This document shows positions 26,822 to 35,404 of a stretch of DNA of 64,000 bases, piece after piece. Made by a program: the position numbers and the translations under genes. Position 1 is the first letter of the stretch. Every line of letters begins with the position of its first letter. Origin of the DNA: Psychromonas sp. SP041 (lineage in GTDB: Bacteria; Pseudomonadota; Gammaproteobacteria; Enterobacterales; Psychromonadaceae); NCBI RefSeq assembly GCF_000470315.2, contig NZ_CBRF02000019.1, forward strand, positions 1-64,000, written 5' to 3'. The notes beneath the pieces are model-generated. The model was not told the DNA's origin. It made no database searches and saw only the letters and a list, made by a program, of their open reading frames with translations.

Positions 26822-28879
26822 ATGCTTTCAGACTCACTCAAAAAAGAAATTCGCACTAACTACGAGCTTATTACTCAATCATTACCGCAATTCAAAGCGC
26901 GTAAAGCTCAAAACTATTTAGTCGCAGAAATAGCAAAAGTGCTAGCAGGGAATTATGACAAGTCACGTCGTATATTAGTCGCCGAGGCAGGTACAGGTAT
27001 TGGTAAATCATTAGCTTATATTTTAGCGGGTTTGCCGGTCGCATTAAGACTCAACAAAAAGCTTATTATTTCAACTGCAACGGTTACCTTACAAGAGCAG
27101 TTAATCAGTAAAGAGCTGCCCTTCTTTCTTCAGCATAGCGATTATAAGTTTACCTTTACGTTAGCAAAAGGCAGACAACGCTACTGTTGTGAGCATAAAT
27201 TATTAAATCTCCAAGCGAATGATCCAGAGCAAACATTATTGTTCGCAGAAAAGCCGCAGGCTGGCGATACTGAATTATTAGCTAAACTAAAAAATGCATA
27301 TTTAGACGGAAAATGGAATGGCGATCAAGACAGTTGGCCAATGCCTATTCCTCGTCGTATTTGGCAACAAATCATTTCAGATAAACACAGTTGTAAAAAA
27401 GCCTTAGCGAATCATCGTCAATGTCCATTTCATCGCGCTCGAGATAATATCAATAAAGCAGACGTCATTGTGGTGAACCATGCATTATTGTTGGCTGATT
27501 TAGAGTTAGGTGGCGGTGTTATTTTACCTGAACCAGATGCTTGTTTTTATGTACTGGATGAAGCACATCACTTACCAAAAATTTCGCGTGATTTTTCAAG
27601 TGCAAACGTCAACATTAAAACCAGCCAAGATTGGCTTAAAAAAATAAAACAAGTCAGTGCCCATGTTAACCGAGTGGTGCATCGTCAAACGACCATCACG
27701 CCTGGTATTAATATGCTAGAAAGTGCTAACGAAATGGTTAATGACTTAAAAAGTATTGAGCTCTATTTTAGAGATAACCCACTCGATTACAATAAATCAA
27801 ACCAATATCGATTTTCGATGGGTGAAGTACCACAACCGATTGTTAATGCATTAATTAGTTTAAAAGAAGAAACGAAAAAATGTTTAAGTGCCGTTAATAA
27901 GCTATCAAATATTACCTCTGAAGAATTAAAAGACGCGAGTATTAAGTTATCAGATGCTGAACCAATTTTAATTGAAACAGGTTTCTATATTCAGCGCTTA
28001 GAAAACTTAGCAGCATTATGGAAAATGTTATTAAAAGACCGAGCAACAAATCAAGCTCCTATTGCGGCATGGGTAAACAATGAAAATGATGGATTCACAC
28101 TCTGTGCGAGCCCATTAGAAGTCGGTGGTTTATTAGAATATATGTTGTGGTCACAAGCGGCAGGTGTCATTTTATGTTCAGCAACGTTAACCTCATTAAA
28201 CAGTTTTGATTACTTTATGCGTCAAGCTGGCTTAAAAAATAATGACGGCACTCAATACTTGCGCTTAAAATCGCCATTTGACTACCCTGCTATCTCGTTG
28301 AATGTGGCGAAGATGAAGTATGACCCAACAGAGAAAGGTTTTGATAACGAATTAATCGATAATATTGCTCAACGTATAGAGGACAAAGCAGGTAACTTAG
28401 TTTTATTTGCTTCGTATTGGCAAATGAACTTGGTCGCAGACAAATTACGTCGAAAGTTTCCAACGTCTTTGTTAGTACAGGGTGAAACATCGCGTACTAA
28501 AATGATCACCACTCATAAAAAGAACTGTGATCAAGGGTTAACGAGTATCTTATTTGGTACCGGTAGCTTGGCTGAAGGGTTAGACCTTCCTGGGCATTAC
28601 CTAACCAACCTTATGATTACTAAATTGCCTTTTGCTGTGCCAGACTCTCCTGTCGAAGAAGCCCATGCAGAATGGATAACATCGAAAGGCGGTAATCCGT
28701 TTATGCAAATAACTATCCCAGAGGCCAGTAAAAAATTAATACAATCTTGTGGCCGATTAATTCGTAAAGAAGAGGATACAGGAAAAATTACTATTTTAGA
28801 TAAACGAGTTGTTACCAAGCGATATGGCAAAAGCTTAATCGATTCCCTTCCTCCTTTTGCTTTAAACGTAGAGAAATAA
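26822..28879 (+). CDS. dinG: ATP-dependent DNA helicase DinG
   Basis: A 685-aa superfamily 2 helicase of the XPD/DinG type, which unwinds DNA, R-loops and related structures in repair. Walker A is AEAGTGIGKS (54-63), the DEAH box is VLDEAHHL, and helicase motif VI is QSCGRLIRKEED. The Fe-S region shows CC at 122-123 and Cys191 and Cys201; the fourth ligand expected between the last two by comparison with E. coli is not seen. The start at 26822 (MLSDSLKKEIRTNY) matches the usual N terminus; TTG 26792 and ATG 26798 would add about ten residues. Confidence 0.9.
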   Translation: MLSDSLKKEIRTNYELITQSLPQFKARKAQNYLVAEIAKVLAGNYDKSRRILVAEAGTGIGKSLAYILAGLPVALRLNKKLIISTATVTLQEQLISKELPFFLQHSDYKFTFTLAKGRQRYCCEHKLLNLQANDPEQTLLFAEKPQAGDTELLAKLKNAYLDGKWNGDQDSWPMPIPRRIWQQIISDKHSCKKALANHRQCPFHRARDNINKADVIVVNHALLLADLELGGGVILPEPDACFYVLDEAHHLPKISRDFSSANVNIKTSQDWLKKIKQVSAHVNRVVHRQTTITPGINMLESANEMVNDLKSIELYFRDNPLDYNKSNQYRFSMGEVPQPIVNALISLKEETKKCLSAVNKLSNITSEELKDASIKLSDAEPILIETGFYIQRLENLAALWKMLLKDRATNQAPIAAWVNNENDGFTLCASPLEVGGLLEYMLWSQAAGVILCSATLTSLNSFDYFMRQAGLKNNDGTQYLRLKSPFDYPAISLNVAKMKYDPTEKGFDNELIDNIAQRIEDKAGNLVLFASYWQMNLVADKLRRKFPTSLLVQGETSRTKMITTHKKNCDQGLTSILFGTGSLAEGLDLPGHYLTNLMITKLPFAVPDSPVEEAHAEWITSKGGNPFMQITIPEASKKLIQSCGRLIRKEEDTGKITILDKRVVTKRYGKSLIDSLPPFALNVEK

Positions 28880-28880
28880 G

Positions 28881-29663
28881 ATGACTGAGTTTGCATTAGA
28901 TCCAAACAGTTGGATGCTATTAGCATTAGTAGGCCTAGCTGCAGGATTCATTGATGCTGTGGTAGGTGGAGGTGGAATGTTAACCGTCCCTACTTTATTA
29001 AGCGTTGGTTTACCGCCACATTTAACCCTAGGAACCAATAAACTATCTGCAAGCTTTGCCTCTGGTACAGCGGCTTTCACTTACTTTAGAAAGAAGTTAT
29101 TTGATCCACAGTTTTGGAAACATTGTTTTTATAGTACTTTTATTGGTGCATTATGTGGCACAATTTTGGTCAATTACATTTCTACAGAATTCCTCAATAA
29201 GTTTCTACCGTTAGTGATATTAGCCGCCGCTATTTATACTTTATTTAGCCGAGTCAAAGAAATTGATAATGCTATCTTGCCCGAGCAAACGCCCTTATTA
29301 AAAGTTAAACAACGAATTCAGGGGCTTATTTTAGGGTTTTATGATGGAATATCAGGCCCAGGAACGGGTGCATTTTGGGTTATTTCAAATATGCGTTTGT
29401 ACCGTTTAAATATTTTGTTATCCAGCGGTATCGCAAAGGCAATGAACTTTACCAGTAATTTTGTTTCACTGTTAATTTTCATATACTTTGGTCAAGTCAA
29501 TTGGTTTATCGGTTTAACCATGGGTGCTTGTTTAATGTTAGGCGCTTTTATTGGCGCCCATTCCGCTATTTATTTCGGCGCTAAGTTTATTCGCCCTTTG
29601 TTCATTATTATTGTGTTAATAATGGCCATTAACCTTGGATATAATGCATGGTTCAGTCAATAG
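28881..29663 (+). CDS. TSUP family membrane permease (TauE/SafE, YfcA-like)
   Basis: A 260-aa inner-membrane protein with about eight hydrophobic segments, of the TauE/SafE sulfite-exporter family. Two repeats of the family signature are visible: AGFIDAVVGGGGMLTVP and LGFYDGISGPGTGAFW. E. coli YfcA is the closest relative I recognise. The substrate is unknown, perhaps an organosulfur or sulfonate anion. It begins one base after dinG and overlaps priC by 16 nt. Confidence 0.85.
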   Translation: MTEFALDPNSWMLLALVGLAAGFIDAVVGGGGMLTVPTLLSVGLPPHLTLGTNKLSASFASGTAAFTYFRKKLFDPQFWKHCFYSTFIGALCGTILVNYISTEFLNKFLPLVILAAAIYTLFSRVKEIDNAILPEQTPLLKVKQRIQGLILGFYDGISGPGTGAFWVISNMRLYRLNILLSSGIAKAMNFTSNFVSLLIFIYFGQVNWFIGLTMGACLMLGAFIGAHSAIYFGAKFIRPLFIIIVLIMAINLGYNAWFSQ

Positions 29664-30211
29664 ACTTAAAACACTTAAACGCTTTATTTACACAGCTTGA
29701 AGCGCTTAGTTTGCGTTGTCGGGAGTGGGATAATAAAGTCACTTTATCAGAAAATAAATCATTTCGTTTTGAAGTACATTTATTTAATGCGAGTAGCTTA
29801 ACCCTGTCTGGTTACTGCCAACAAATCCATACCACCTTTGAACATTTAAAACACGTTATTACCAAAGACATGGGTAATACCATCATCAATTATGAATGCG
29901 AAAAGTTTATCAATCAATTTTCAGCTTTATTGAATATTGTGAATCAGTTGGATGCAGGAAAAGCGGAAGGTTTATATAAACGCTATTCCACACAGCAAGA
30001 AAAAGTATACCAACAGTTACAACGCCAGTATCAATATGAAAAAAGGTTGTTAGCCATGATAGATGAAGAAAATACCCTTTATCGAGATGCGACTAGTGCA
30101 CATAAAGAAATACATAAAACCAGAGTCGGCGTACTCAAAGAACGTTATCAAAAATGTAATGAGTTCACACAATCATTAGAATTTAAGATGGAAGCATTAG
30201 ACAATGATTAA
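29648..30211 (+). CDS. priC: Primosomal replication restart protein PriC
   Basis: A 187-aa helical protein that loads DnaB on stalled forks. Family features are FEVHLFNA, the long basic helix YEKRLLAMIDEENTLY, and coiled-coil content throughout. It overlaps the permease gene by 16 nt and the ybaM gene by 8 nt. The priC-ybaM order matches E. coli, which supports the call. Confidence 0.88.
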   Translation: MVQSIDLKHLNALFTQLEALSLRCREWDNKVTLSENKSFRFEVHLFNASSLTLSGYCQQIHTTFEHLKHVITKDMGNTIINYECEKFINQFSALLNIVNQLDAGKAEGLYKRYSTQQEKVYQQLQRQYQYEKRLLAMIDEENTLYRDATSAHKEIHKTRVGVLKERYQKCNEFTQSLEFKMEALDND

Positions 30212-30374
30212 CCGTAAAAATGAACAAAGTACCAGTCTAGAAACTGCACCAGAAGAAATAAAACTAGCAGTCGATTTAATACAACTGTTAGAAGAAAATG
30301 AACTTGAATTAGAAACAACGATTCAAGCGTTAGAAATTGTATTAGCAGACTTTAAAAATAAGCGAAAGAAATAA
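30204..30374 (+). CDS. ybaM: YbaM family small protein (DUF2496)
   Basis: A 56-aa protein (MINRKNEQSTSLETAPEEIK at the start) with the conserved core APEEIKLAVDLIQLLEEN, which matches E. coli YbaM (APDDVKLAVDLIVLLEEN). It is acidic and helical with a basic tail. The function is unknown. It overlaps the end of priC by 8 nt, the same neighbour as in E. coli. Confidence 0.9.
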   Translation: MINRKNEQSTSLETAPEEIKLAVDLIQLLEENELELETTIQALEIVLADFKNKRKK

Positions 30375-30449
30375 CCTATTCAGAATAAATGAAATGTTTA
30401 AAAGCGCATAAAAAAGTAAGTAATAAAAAATAGAAGTAGAAATAGAAGT

Positions 30450-30478
30450 AAAAAGGAGAACAATTGTTCTCCTTTTTT
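30450..30478 (+). terminator. Intrinsic terminator after ybaM
   Basis: A perfect palindrome, AAAAGGAGAACAA with its inverse (30451-30463, 30464-30476), followed by TT. The A run on the left means it could also stop minus-strand transcripts from cysS. Confidence 0.88.
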
Positions 30479-30521
30479 GCAATCTTGTCCTTATTTATGA
30501 CAAGGACTTAGTTGGTACTGG

Positions 30522-30548
30522 AAGCTATCTACTGTCTTTAGATAGCTT
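30522..30548. other. Hairpin at the 3' end of cysS
   Basis: AAGCTATCT (30522-30530) pairs with 30540-30548 around a 9-nt loop, 15 bp after the cysS stop. There is no T run on the minus strand. Possibly a transcript-end hairpin. Confidence 0.4.
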
Positions 30549-30562
30549 ATAATTTACAATGC

Positions 30563-31960
30563 TTAAACTTTACGCCAAGTTGTGCCGTTAGCACCATCTT
30601 CAAGTACGACGTTTAAAGCGGCTAATTTATCACGAGCATCATCTGCACTCGCCCAATCTTTATTCGCTCTTGCTGTATTACGTTGAACGATTAACGCTTC
30701 TATTTCAGCTGCTTGGTCGTCTGAACCGCTATCACCTTGCAAGAAATGATCTGGATTTTGCGTTAATAAACCCAGTACGTTAGCAAACTTAACTAACATA
30801 CTTGCTAACTGTATTGCTTTTTCTGCGTCATTTGATTTAACACGATTAAGCTCTTTAGCGAGGTCGAATAATACGGCTAATGCTTCAGGCGTATTAAAGT
30901 CATCATCCATTGCTTTAACAAAACCTTGATAAAACTTACTTTCTTTAACGGTATCATCTGACGTTGTAATGTCAGTAACATCAACATCGCGTATTGCTGT
31001 GTATAGACGTTCTAGGCTTGCTCTAGCTTGCTTTAAATTATCTTCAGAGTAATTTAATTGGCTACGGTAATGACCAGAGATTAAGAAATAACGCACTGAT
31101 TCACTGTCATAAACATCTAATACATCTTTAATCGTAAAAAAGTTATTCAATGATTTAGACATTTTAACTTTATCGACTTGTACCATACCTGAATGCATCC
31201 AAGTATTAACGTATTGGCCATGATGTGCACAACACGACTGTGCAATTTCATTTTCATGATGTGGGAAGCTCAAATCCGAACCGCCACCGTGAATATCAAA
31301 GACTTCACCTAGATGTTTTTTGTTCATCGCTGAACATTCGATATGCCAACCTGGACGCCCTTCTCCCCATGGAGATGACCACGCAGGTTCACCAGGTTTA
31401 GCCATTTTCCATAAAACAAAATCAAGCGGGTCGTGTTTACTGTCTTCTACTTCAACACGAGAACCAGCCTGTAGCATCTCTAAATTTTGCCCACTTAATT
31501 GGCCATATTCAGGGAAAGATGAAACAGAGAAAAGTACATCACCAGAATCAGCAACATACGCATGATTTTTAGCAATCAACGCTTCTACCATTTCAATCAC
31601 TTCAGGCATGTGGTCAGTCACACGAGGCTCAATATCGGGTCTGATCATATTTAATGCATCAAAATCAGCATGCATTGCATCAGTAAATCGAGTTGTTAAT
31701 TGGTCACACGTTTCACCGTTTTCATTGGCGCGTTTAATGATCTTGTCATCAACATCAGTGATATTACGAATAAAATTTAAATCGTAACCACTAAAACGCA
31801 AGTAGCGAGCAACAGTATCAAAAGCAACAAATGTACGGCCGTGACCTATATGACAATAATCGTAGATGGTAACACCACACACATACATTCCCACTTTGCC
31901 TTCAACAAGGGGTTTAAATTGTTCTTTACTACGAGTTAGTGTGTTATATATTTTTAACAT
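30563..31960 (-). CDS. cysS: Cysteine--tRNA ligase
   Basis: A 465-aa class I aminoacyl-tRNA synthetase that charges tRNA-Cys. The HIGH motif is [13 protein letters not shown] near residue 35, the KMSKS loop is VKMSKSLNN, and the zinc site includes Cys28, the CSAMN cysteine, and the histidine and glutamate in [11 protein letters not shown]. The length is standard. Divergent from ppiB, as in many relatives. Confidence 0.98.
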   Translation of the reverse strand: MLKIYNTLTRSKEQFKPLVEGKVGMYVCGVTIYDYCHIGHGRTFVAFDTVARYLRFSGYDLNFIRNITDVDDKIIKRANENGETCDQLTTRFTDAMHADFDALNMIRPDIEPRVTDHMPEVIEMVEALIAKNHAYVADSGDVLFSVSSFPEYGQLSGQNLEMLQAGSRVEVEDSKHDPLDFVLWKMAKPGEPAWSSPWGEGRPGWHIECSAMNKKHLGEVFDIHGGGSDLSFPHHENEIAQSCCAHHGQYVNTWMHSGMVQVDKVKMSKSLNNFFTIKDVLDVYDSESVRYFLISGHYRSQLNYSEDNLKQARASLERLYTAIRDVDVTDITTSDDTVKESKFYQGFVKAMDDDFNTPEALAVLFDLAKELNRVKSNDAEKAIQLASMLVKFANVLGLLTQNPDHFLQGDSGSDDQAAEIEALIVQRNTARANKDWASADDARDKLAALNVVLEDGANGTTWRKV

Positions 31961-32247
31961 TTTCCATCCAATGCGATTACTGTAAAAAGGCTTATTCTAA
32001 CCTGCTAAAGTGACAAATTCACCCTTTGTATTTAATGAATTAACAGGTTATATCGAAGGCAGTCATTAACTGCTCAAGTATTATGCTACAAAATAGATAT
32101 TAACCCAGTATCAAACAAAAAAGAGAGTTCTTTTTCTTTAAAAATCATCACTAACGAGTAATCGATTTGGATACGTGGCATTGAGCCTCTTTTTAATTTC
32201 ATTGCTATTAAGGTACAATAAGGCTCTTTTTAGGATAGGATTTTATA

Positions 32248-32742
32248 ATGATTACTTTACACACAAACTTTGGCGACATCACATTAGAAATGAATGAAGA
32301 AAAAGCACCGAAAACGGTTGCTAACTTCATTAAATATGCAACAAGTGGTCATTACGACAATACCATTTTTCATCGTGTTATCGATGGTTTTATGGTTCAA
32401 GGTGGCGGTTTCGCACCGGGTATGGAAGAAAAAGATAGCCAAAAACCAATTAAAAATGAAGCAAACAACGGTTTATCAAACGTTAAATATTCTGTCGCAA
32501 TGGCTCGTACGATGGAACCACATTCAGCGTCAGCTCAGTTCTTCATCAATGTTGGTGATAATAAATTCTTAGACTTTAAATCAGAAACAACTGATGGTTG
32601 GGGATACTGTGTATTCGCTAAAGTAACCGCAGGTGAAGATGTAGTCGATAAAATCAAAGGTGTTGCAACAGGTAACGCACATTACGTACATCAAGATGTG
32701 CCACTAGATGATGTTGTTATCACTAGCGTTACAGTAGCGTAG
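32248..32742 (+). CDS. ppiB: Peptidyl-prolyl cis-trans isomerase B
   Basis: A 164-aa cytoplasmic cyclophilin that speeds proline isomerisation in folding proteins. The active-site blocks are [20 protein letters not shown] and [10 protein letters not shown]. No signal peptide is present, so this is PpiB rather than the periplasmic PpiA. TAGGATAGG lies upstream of the ATG. It is followed by lpxH after 5 bp. Confidence 0.95.
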   Translation: MITLHTNFGDITLEMNEEKAPKTVANFIKYATSGHYDNTIFHRVIDGFMVQGGGFAPGMEEKDSQKPIKNEANNGLSNVKYSVAMARTMEPHSASAQFFINVGDNKFLDFKSETTDGWGYCVFAKVTAGEDVVDKIKGVATGNAHYVHQDVPLDDVVITSVTVA

Positions 32743-32747
32743 TTATT

Positions 32748-33488
32748 ATGCGCACTTTATTCATTGCAGATTTACATCTCAGCGAGAATCACCGTCATAT
32801 CACGGATGCGCTTTTTGCTTTTCTTGAAAAAGAAGCAACTAATGCAGAAACGCTTTATATTTTAGGCGACATGTTTGAAGTATGGATTGGAGACGATGAA
32901 CACACACCTTTAATGGATGAAGTGGCGCAAAAGCTAACCAGTTTTGCTAAAAAGAATAATGCTAAAATATTTTATATACACGGAAACCGTGATTTTATGA
33001 TCGGTAAACGTTATGCAAAACAAGCTTCAATGACCTTGTTACCTGAACACACTGAAATAGATTTATACGGTATAAAAACATTAATCATGCACGGCGATAC
33101 ACTTTGTTTATTTGATAAAAATTATCAACGTATGCGCAAAGTCATTCATAATCCAATATTGCAATTCATATTTAACTGCTTGCCGTTAAAATTGCGTAAA
33201 CGTATTGGATGGAAAATCCGCACGGCGAGCCAATCTAAAAAAGTGTATAAAAATACTAATATGATGGGCGTCACTGAACAAGAAGTCATTCGCTTAATGG
33301 AACATCATAAAGTACAACGTTTAATACACGGTCATACTCATCAAGCTTTTATTCATGACTTTACGGTTAATGAGCAAGCAGGACAAAGGTTTGATGTAGG
33401 GGATTGGTATACAAACTTGAGTTTTGTTGATGCTAACCCTGAGGGTGTTGAGTTAGTGATTTTACCGATAGATTATTACCAGCAGTAA
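32748..33488 (+). CDS. lpxH: UDP-2,3-diacylglucosamine diphosphatase LpxH
   Basis: A 246-aa peripheral membrane enzyme that makes lipid X in lipid A synthesis. The calcineurin-like metal motifs are all present: DLHLSE, LGDMFEVWIGDD, HGNRDF, MHGDTLC and HGHTHQ. The ppiB-lpxH order is conserved in gammaproteobacteria. Confidence 0.96.
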   Translation: MRTLFIADLHLSENHRHITDALFAFLEKEATNAETLYILGDMFEVWIGDDEHTPLMDEVAQKLTSFAKKNNAKIFYIHGNRDFMIGKRYAKQASMTLLPEHTEIDLYGIKTLIMHGDTLCLFDKNYQRMRKVIHNPILQFIFNCLPLKLRKRIGWKIRTASQSKKVYKNTNMMGVTEQEVIRLMEHHKVQRLIHGHTHQAFIHDFTVNEQAGQRFDVGDWYTNLSFVDANPEGVELVILPIDYYQQ

Positions 33489-33511
33489 CACAGGGTTATT
33501 TACAGTCAGCA

Positions 33512-33554
33512 AACGAGTTAATTTATTAAACAATATAAATTAACTCGTTTTTCT
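33512..33554 (+). terminator. Intrinsic terminator after lpxH
   Basis: A perfect 15-bp stem (33512-33526 with 33537-33551, AAACGAGTTAATTTA) around a 10-nt loop, followed by T-rich sequence. Confidence 0.8.
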
Positions 33555-33561
33555 ATTTTTA

Positions 33562-33638
33562 ATTCTTAGTTCTTATTTCTTATTTCTTATTTCTTAATTC
33601 TTATTTCTTATTTCTTAATTCTTAATTCTTAATTCTTA
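33562..33638. repeat. Heptamer tandem repeat, 11 units
   Basis: Eleven perfect-length units of DTTCTTA (first base A, G or T) run without interruption over 77 bp: ATTCTTA, GTTCTTA, TTTCTTA three times, ATTCTTA, TTTCTTA twice, ATTCTTA three times. The array lies between the convergent lpxH and fadD genes and is non-coding. Confidence 0.95.
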
Positions 33639-33673
33639 GTTATGGATAAATCCTATTCACTTTATAAATACTC

Positions 33674-35335
33674 TTACCTTTCTTTTAATAAACGTCGTAA
33701 TACTTTTCCGACATTATTTTTAGGCAACTCGGTCACAATTTCTATTTGTTTAGGCTGTTTATAGCGCGTCAAATACTTTGCGCAATGGGTTTTAATGTTT
33801 CCAACGGTAACCTTATGATCGTTTAATACAACAAACAATTTAACTCTTTCCCCCGTTGCTTCATCTTCAATCCCAATAACAGCAGCTTCAAGTACACCGT
33901 CCAATTGAACCACTATATCTTCAATTTCATTAGGATAAACATTAAAACCAGAGACTAATATCATGTCTTTTTTACGATCGACCAAATACAGAAGTCCCTC
34001 TTCATTAAACAATCCTATGTCACCACTTTTAAACCAACCATCATTAAAGGCTTCTGCAGTTTCAGTTGGGCTATTCCAATAACTGACCATGACTTGCGGG
34101 CCTTTAATTTCGATTTCGCCGACACAATTAACGGTATCGACAATCTCATTTTTATCATTGATTAAGCGCAAATCAGTTCCTGGCATAGGCAGTCCGATAG
34201 AACCATCATGTACATCAACATTATAAGCATTAACACTGACCATCGGTGCACATTCAGTTAATCCATATCCTTCAATAACCGTACTTCCTGTCACTTCTTT
34301 CCATTGTTTAGCAACCTTGGTTTGCGTTGCCATCCCACCCGCTAACGTGATTTTTAAATGAGAAAAATCAACGGTATTTATTTTAGGGTGATTTAATAAT
34401 GCATTAAACAATGTATTAAGCGCAGTAAAGTAAGTAAATCTATATTTACTTAAGGTTTTAATGAAGGTATCTAAGTCGCGTGGGTTGGTAATGAGTAAGT
34501 TGGTAGCCCCTCTTTTAATAAAGAACAAGCAATTTACAGTTAACGCAAAAGCATGGTAAAGAGGTAAGGCAGTAACAATCATTTCTGTTTCTTGTTCAAT
34601 CGTTAACCCAAAGACTGCATCTGCTTGTGCAAGGCTTGCCGCCATATTTCGATGAGACATAACAGCTCCTTTAGATAACCCCGTTGTCCCTCCGGTATAT
34701 TGTATAAATGCGATATCGTCTAAGTTAATAACAGGACGAATATATTGACCTTTTGCGCCCTCTTTTAACGCATTTCGATAACTTTTCGCACTTGGTAATT
34801 TAAATTTAGGCACCATTTTTTTGACATAAGCGACAATAAAGTTAACTAATTTACGCTTCATCAGTGGTAATGCGTCACCAATTTTAGTTAAGACTACATG
34901 CTCAATGTCAGTCTCTTTAACAATGCTTTCTAATGTCTGTGCATAATTAGAAACGATAAATATTGCTTTAGCTCCGGAATCGTTAAGTTGGTGTTTTAAT
35001 TCTGAAGCGGTGTATAAAGGGTTAACATTAACAGCAACTAGGCCTGACCTTAATATACCTAATAAAATAATAGGGTATTGTAAGAGGTTAGGCATCATTA
35101 CCGCAACGCGGTCGCCCTTTGATAATTGAGAGGTTTGTTGTAGATAAGTGGCTATATCACGCGATTGTGACTCTAGCTCTCTGTAGGTTAACGTTTCATC
35201 CATGTTGATAAAAGCAATGTGATCTGCATATTCATCGAATGAATGTTCAAACATATCAACTAAGTTGATTAGTGTTTTTTCATTAATATCGCTGCTAATA
35301 CCAGGTGGATATTTATCTAACCAAGGTTTAAACAT
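33674..35335 (-). CDS. fadD: Long-chain-fatty-acid--CoA ligase FadD
   Basis: A 553-aa acyl-CoA synthetase that activates fatty acids for beta-oxidation or phospholipid use. The AMP-binding motif YTGGTTGLSKGAV, the GYGLTECAP motif, and the fatty-acyl signature SGDIGLFNEEGLLYLVDRKK cut at its ends are present. The ATG at 35335 has GGAG at a good distance; a TTG two codons earlier is not needed. Confidence 0.94.
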   Translation of the reverse strand: MFKPWLDKYPPGISSDINEKTLINLVDMFEHSFDEYADHIAFINMDETLTYRELESQSRDIATYLQQTSQLSKGDRVAVMMPNLLQYPIILLGILRSGLVAVNVNPLYTASELKHQLNDSGAKAIFIVSNYAQTLESIVKETDIEHVVLTKIGDALPLMKRKLVNFIVAYVKKMVPKFKLPSAKSYRNALKEGAKGQYIRPVINLDDIAFIQYTGGTTGLSKGAVMSHRNMAASLAQADAVFGLTIEQETEMIVTALPLYHAFALTVNCLFFIKRGATNLLITNPRDLDTFIKTLSKYRFTYFTALNTLFNALLNHPKINTVDFSHLKITLAGGMATQTKVAKQWKEVTGSTVIEGYGLTECAPMVSVNAYNVDVHDGSIGLPMPGTDLRLINDKNEIVDTVNCVGEIEIKGPQVMVSYWNSPTETAEAFNDGWFKSGDIGLFNEEGLLYLVDRKKDMILVSGFNVYPNEIEDIVVQLDGVLEAAVIGIEDEATGERVKLFVVLNDHKVTVGNIKTHCAKYLTRYKQPKQIEIVTELPKNNVGKVLRRLLKER

Positions 35336-35354
35336 AATCAACTCCTACTAAAAT

Positions 35355-35384
35355 AAAAAAACCGACTATAGAAGTCGGTTTTTA
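35355..35384 (-). terminator. Intrinsic terminator after prc
   Basis: AAAAACCGACT (35357-35367) pairs perfectly with 35373-35383 around a 5-nt loop, with a run of seven T on the minus strand. It lies between prc and fadD, both on the minus strand, so it keeps fadD on its own transcript. Confidence 0.85.
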
Positions 35385-35404
35385 TTTTAATACCGAACAA
35401 TTAT

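Noticed and set aside
28862-29080. Minus-strand 72-codon frame over the start of the TSUP gene
   Set aside because: Overlaps the conserved first family repeat of the permease on the other strand.
33562-33638. CRISPR or phase-variable coding repeat
   Set aside because: No spacers, and the array is outside any gene and downstream of both neighbours.
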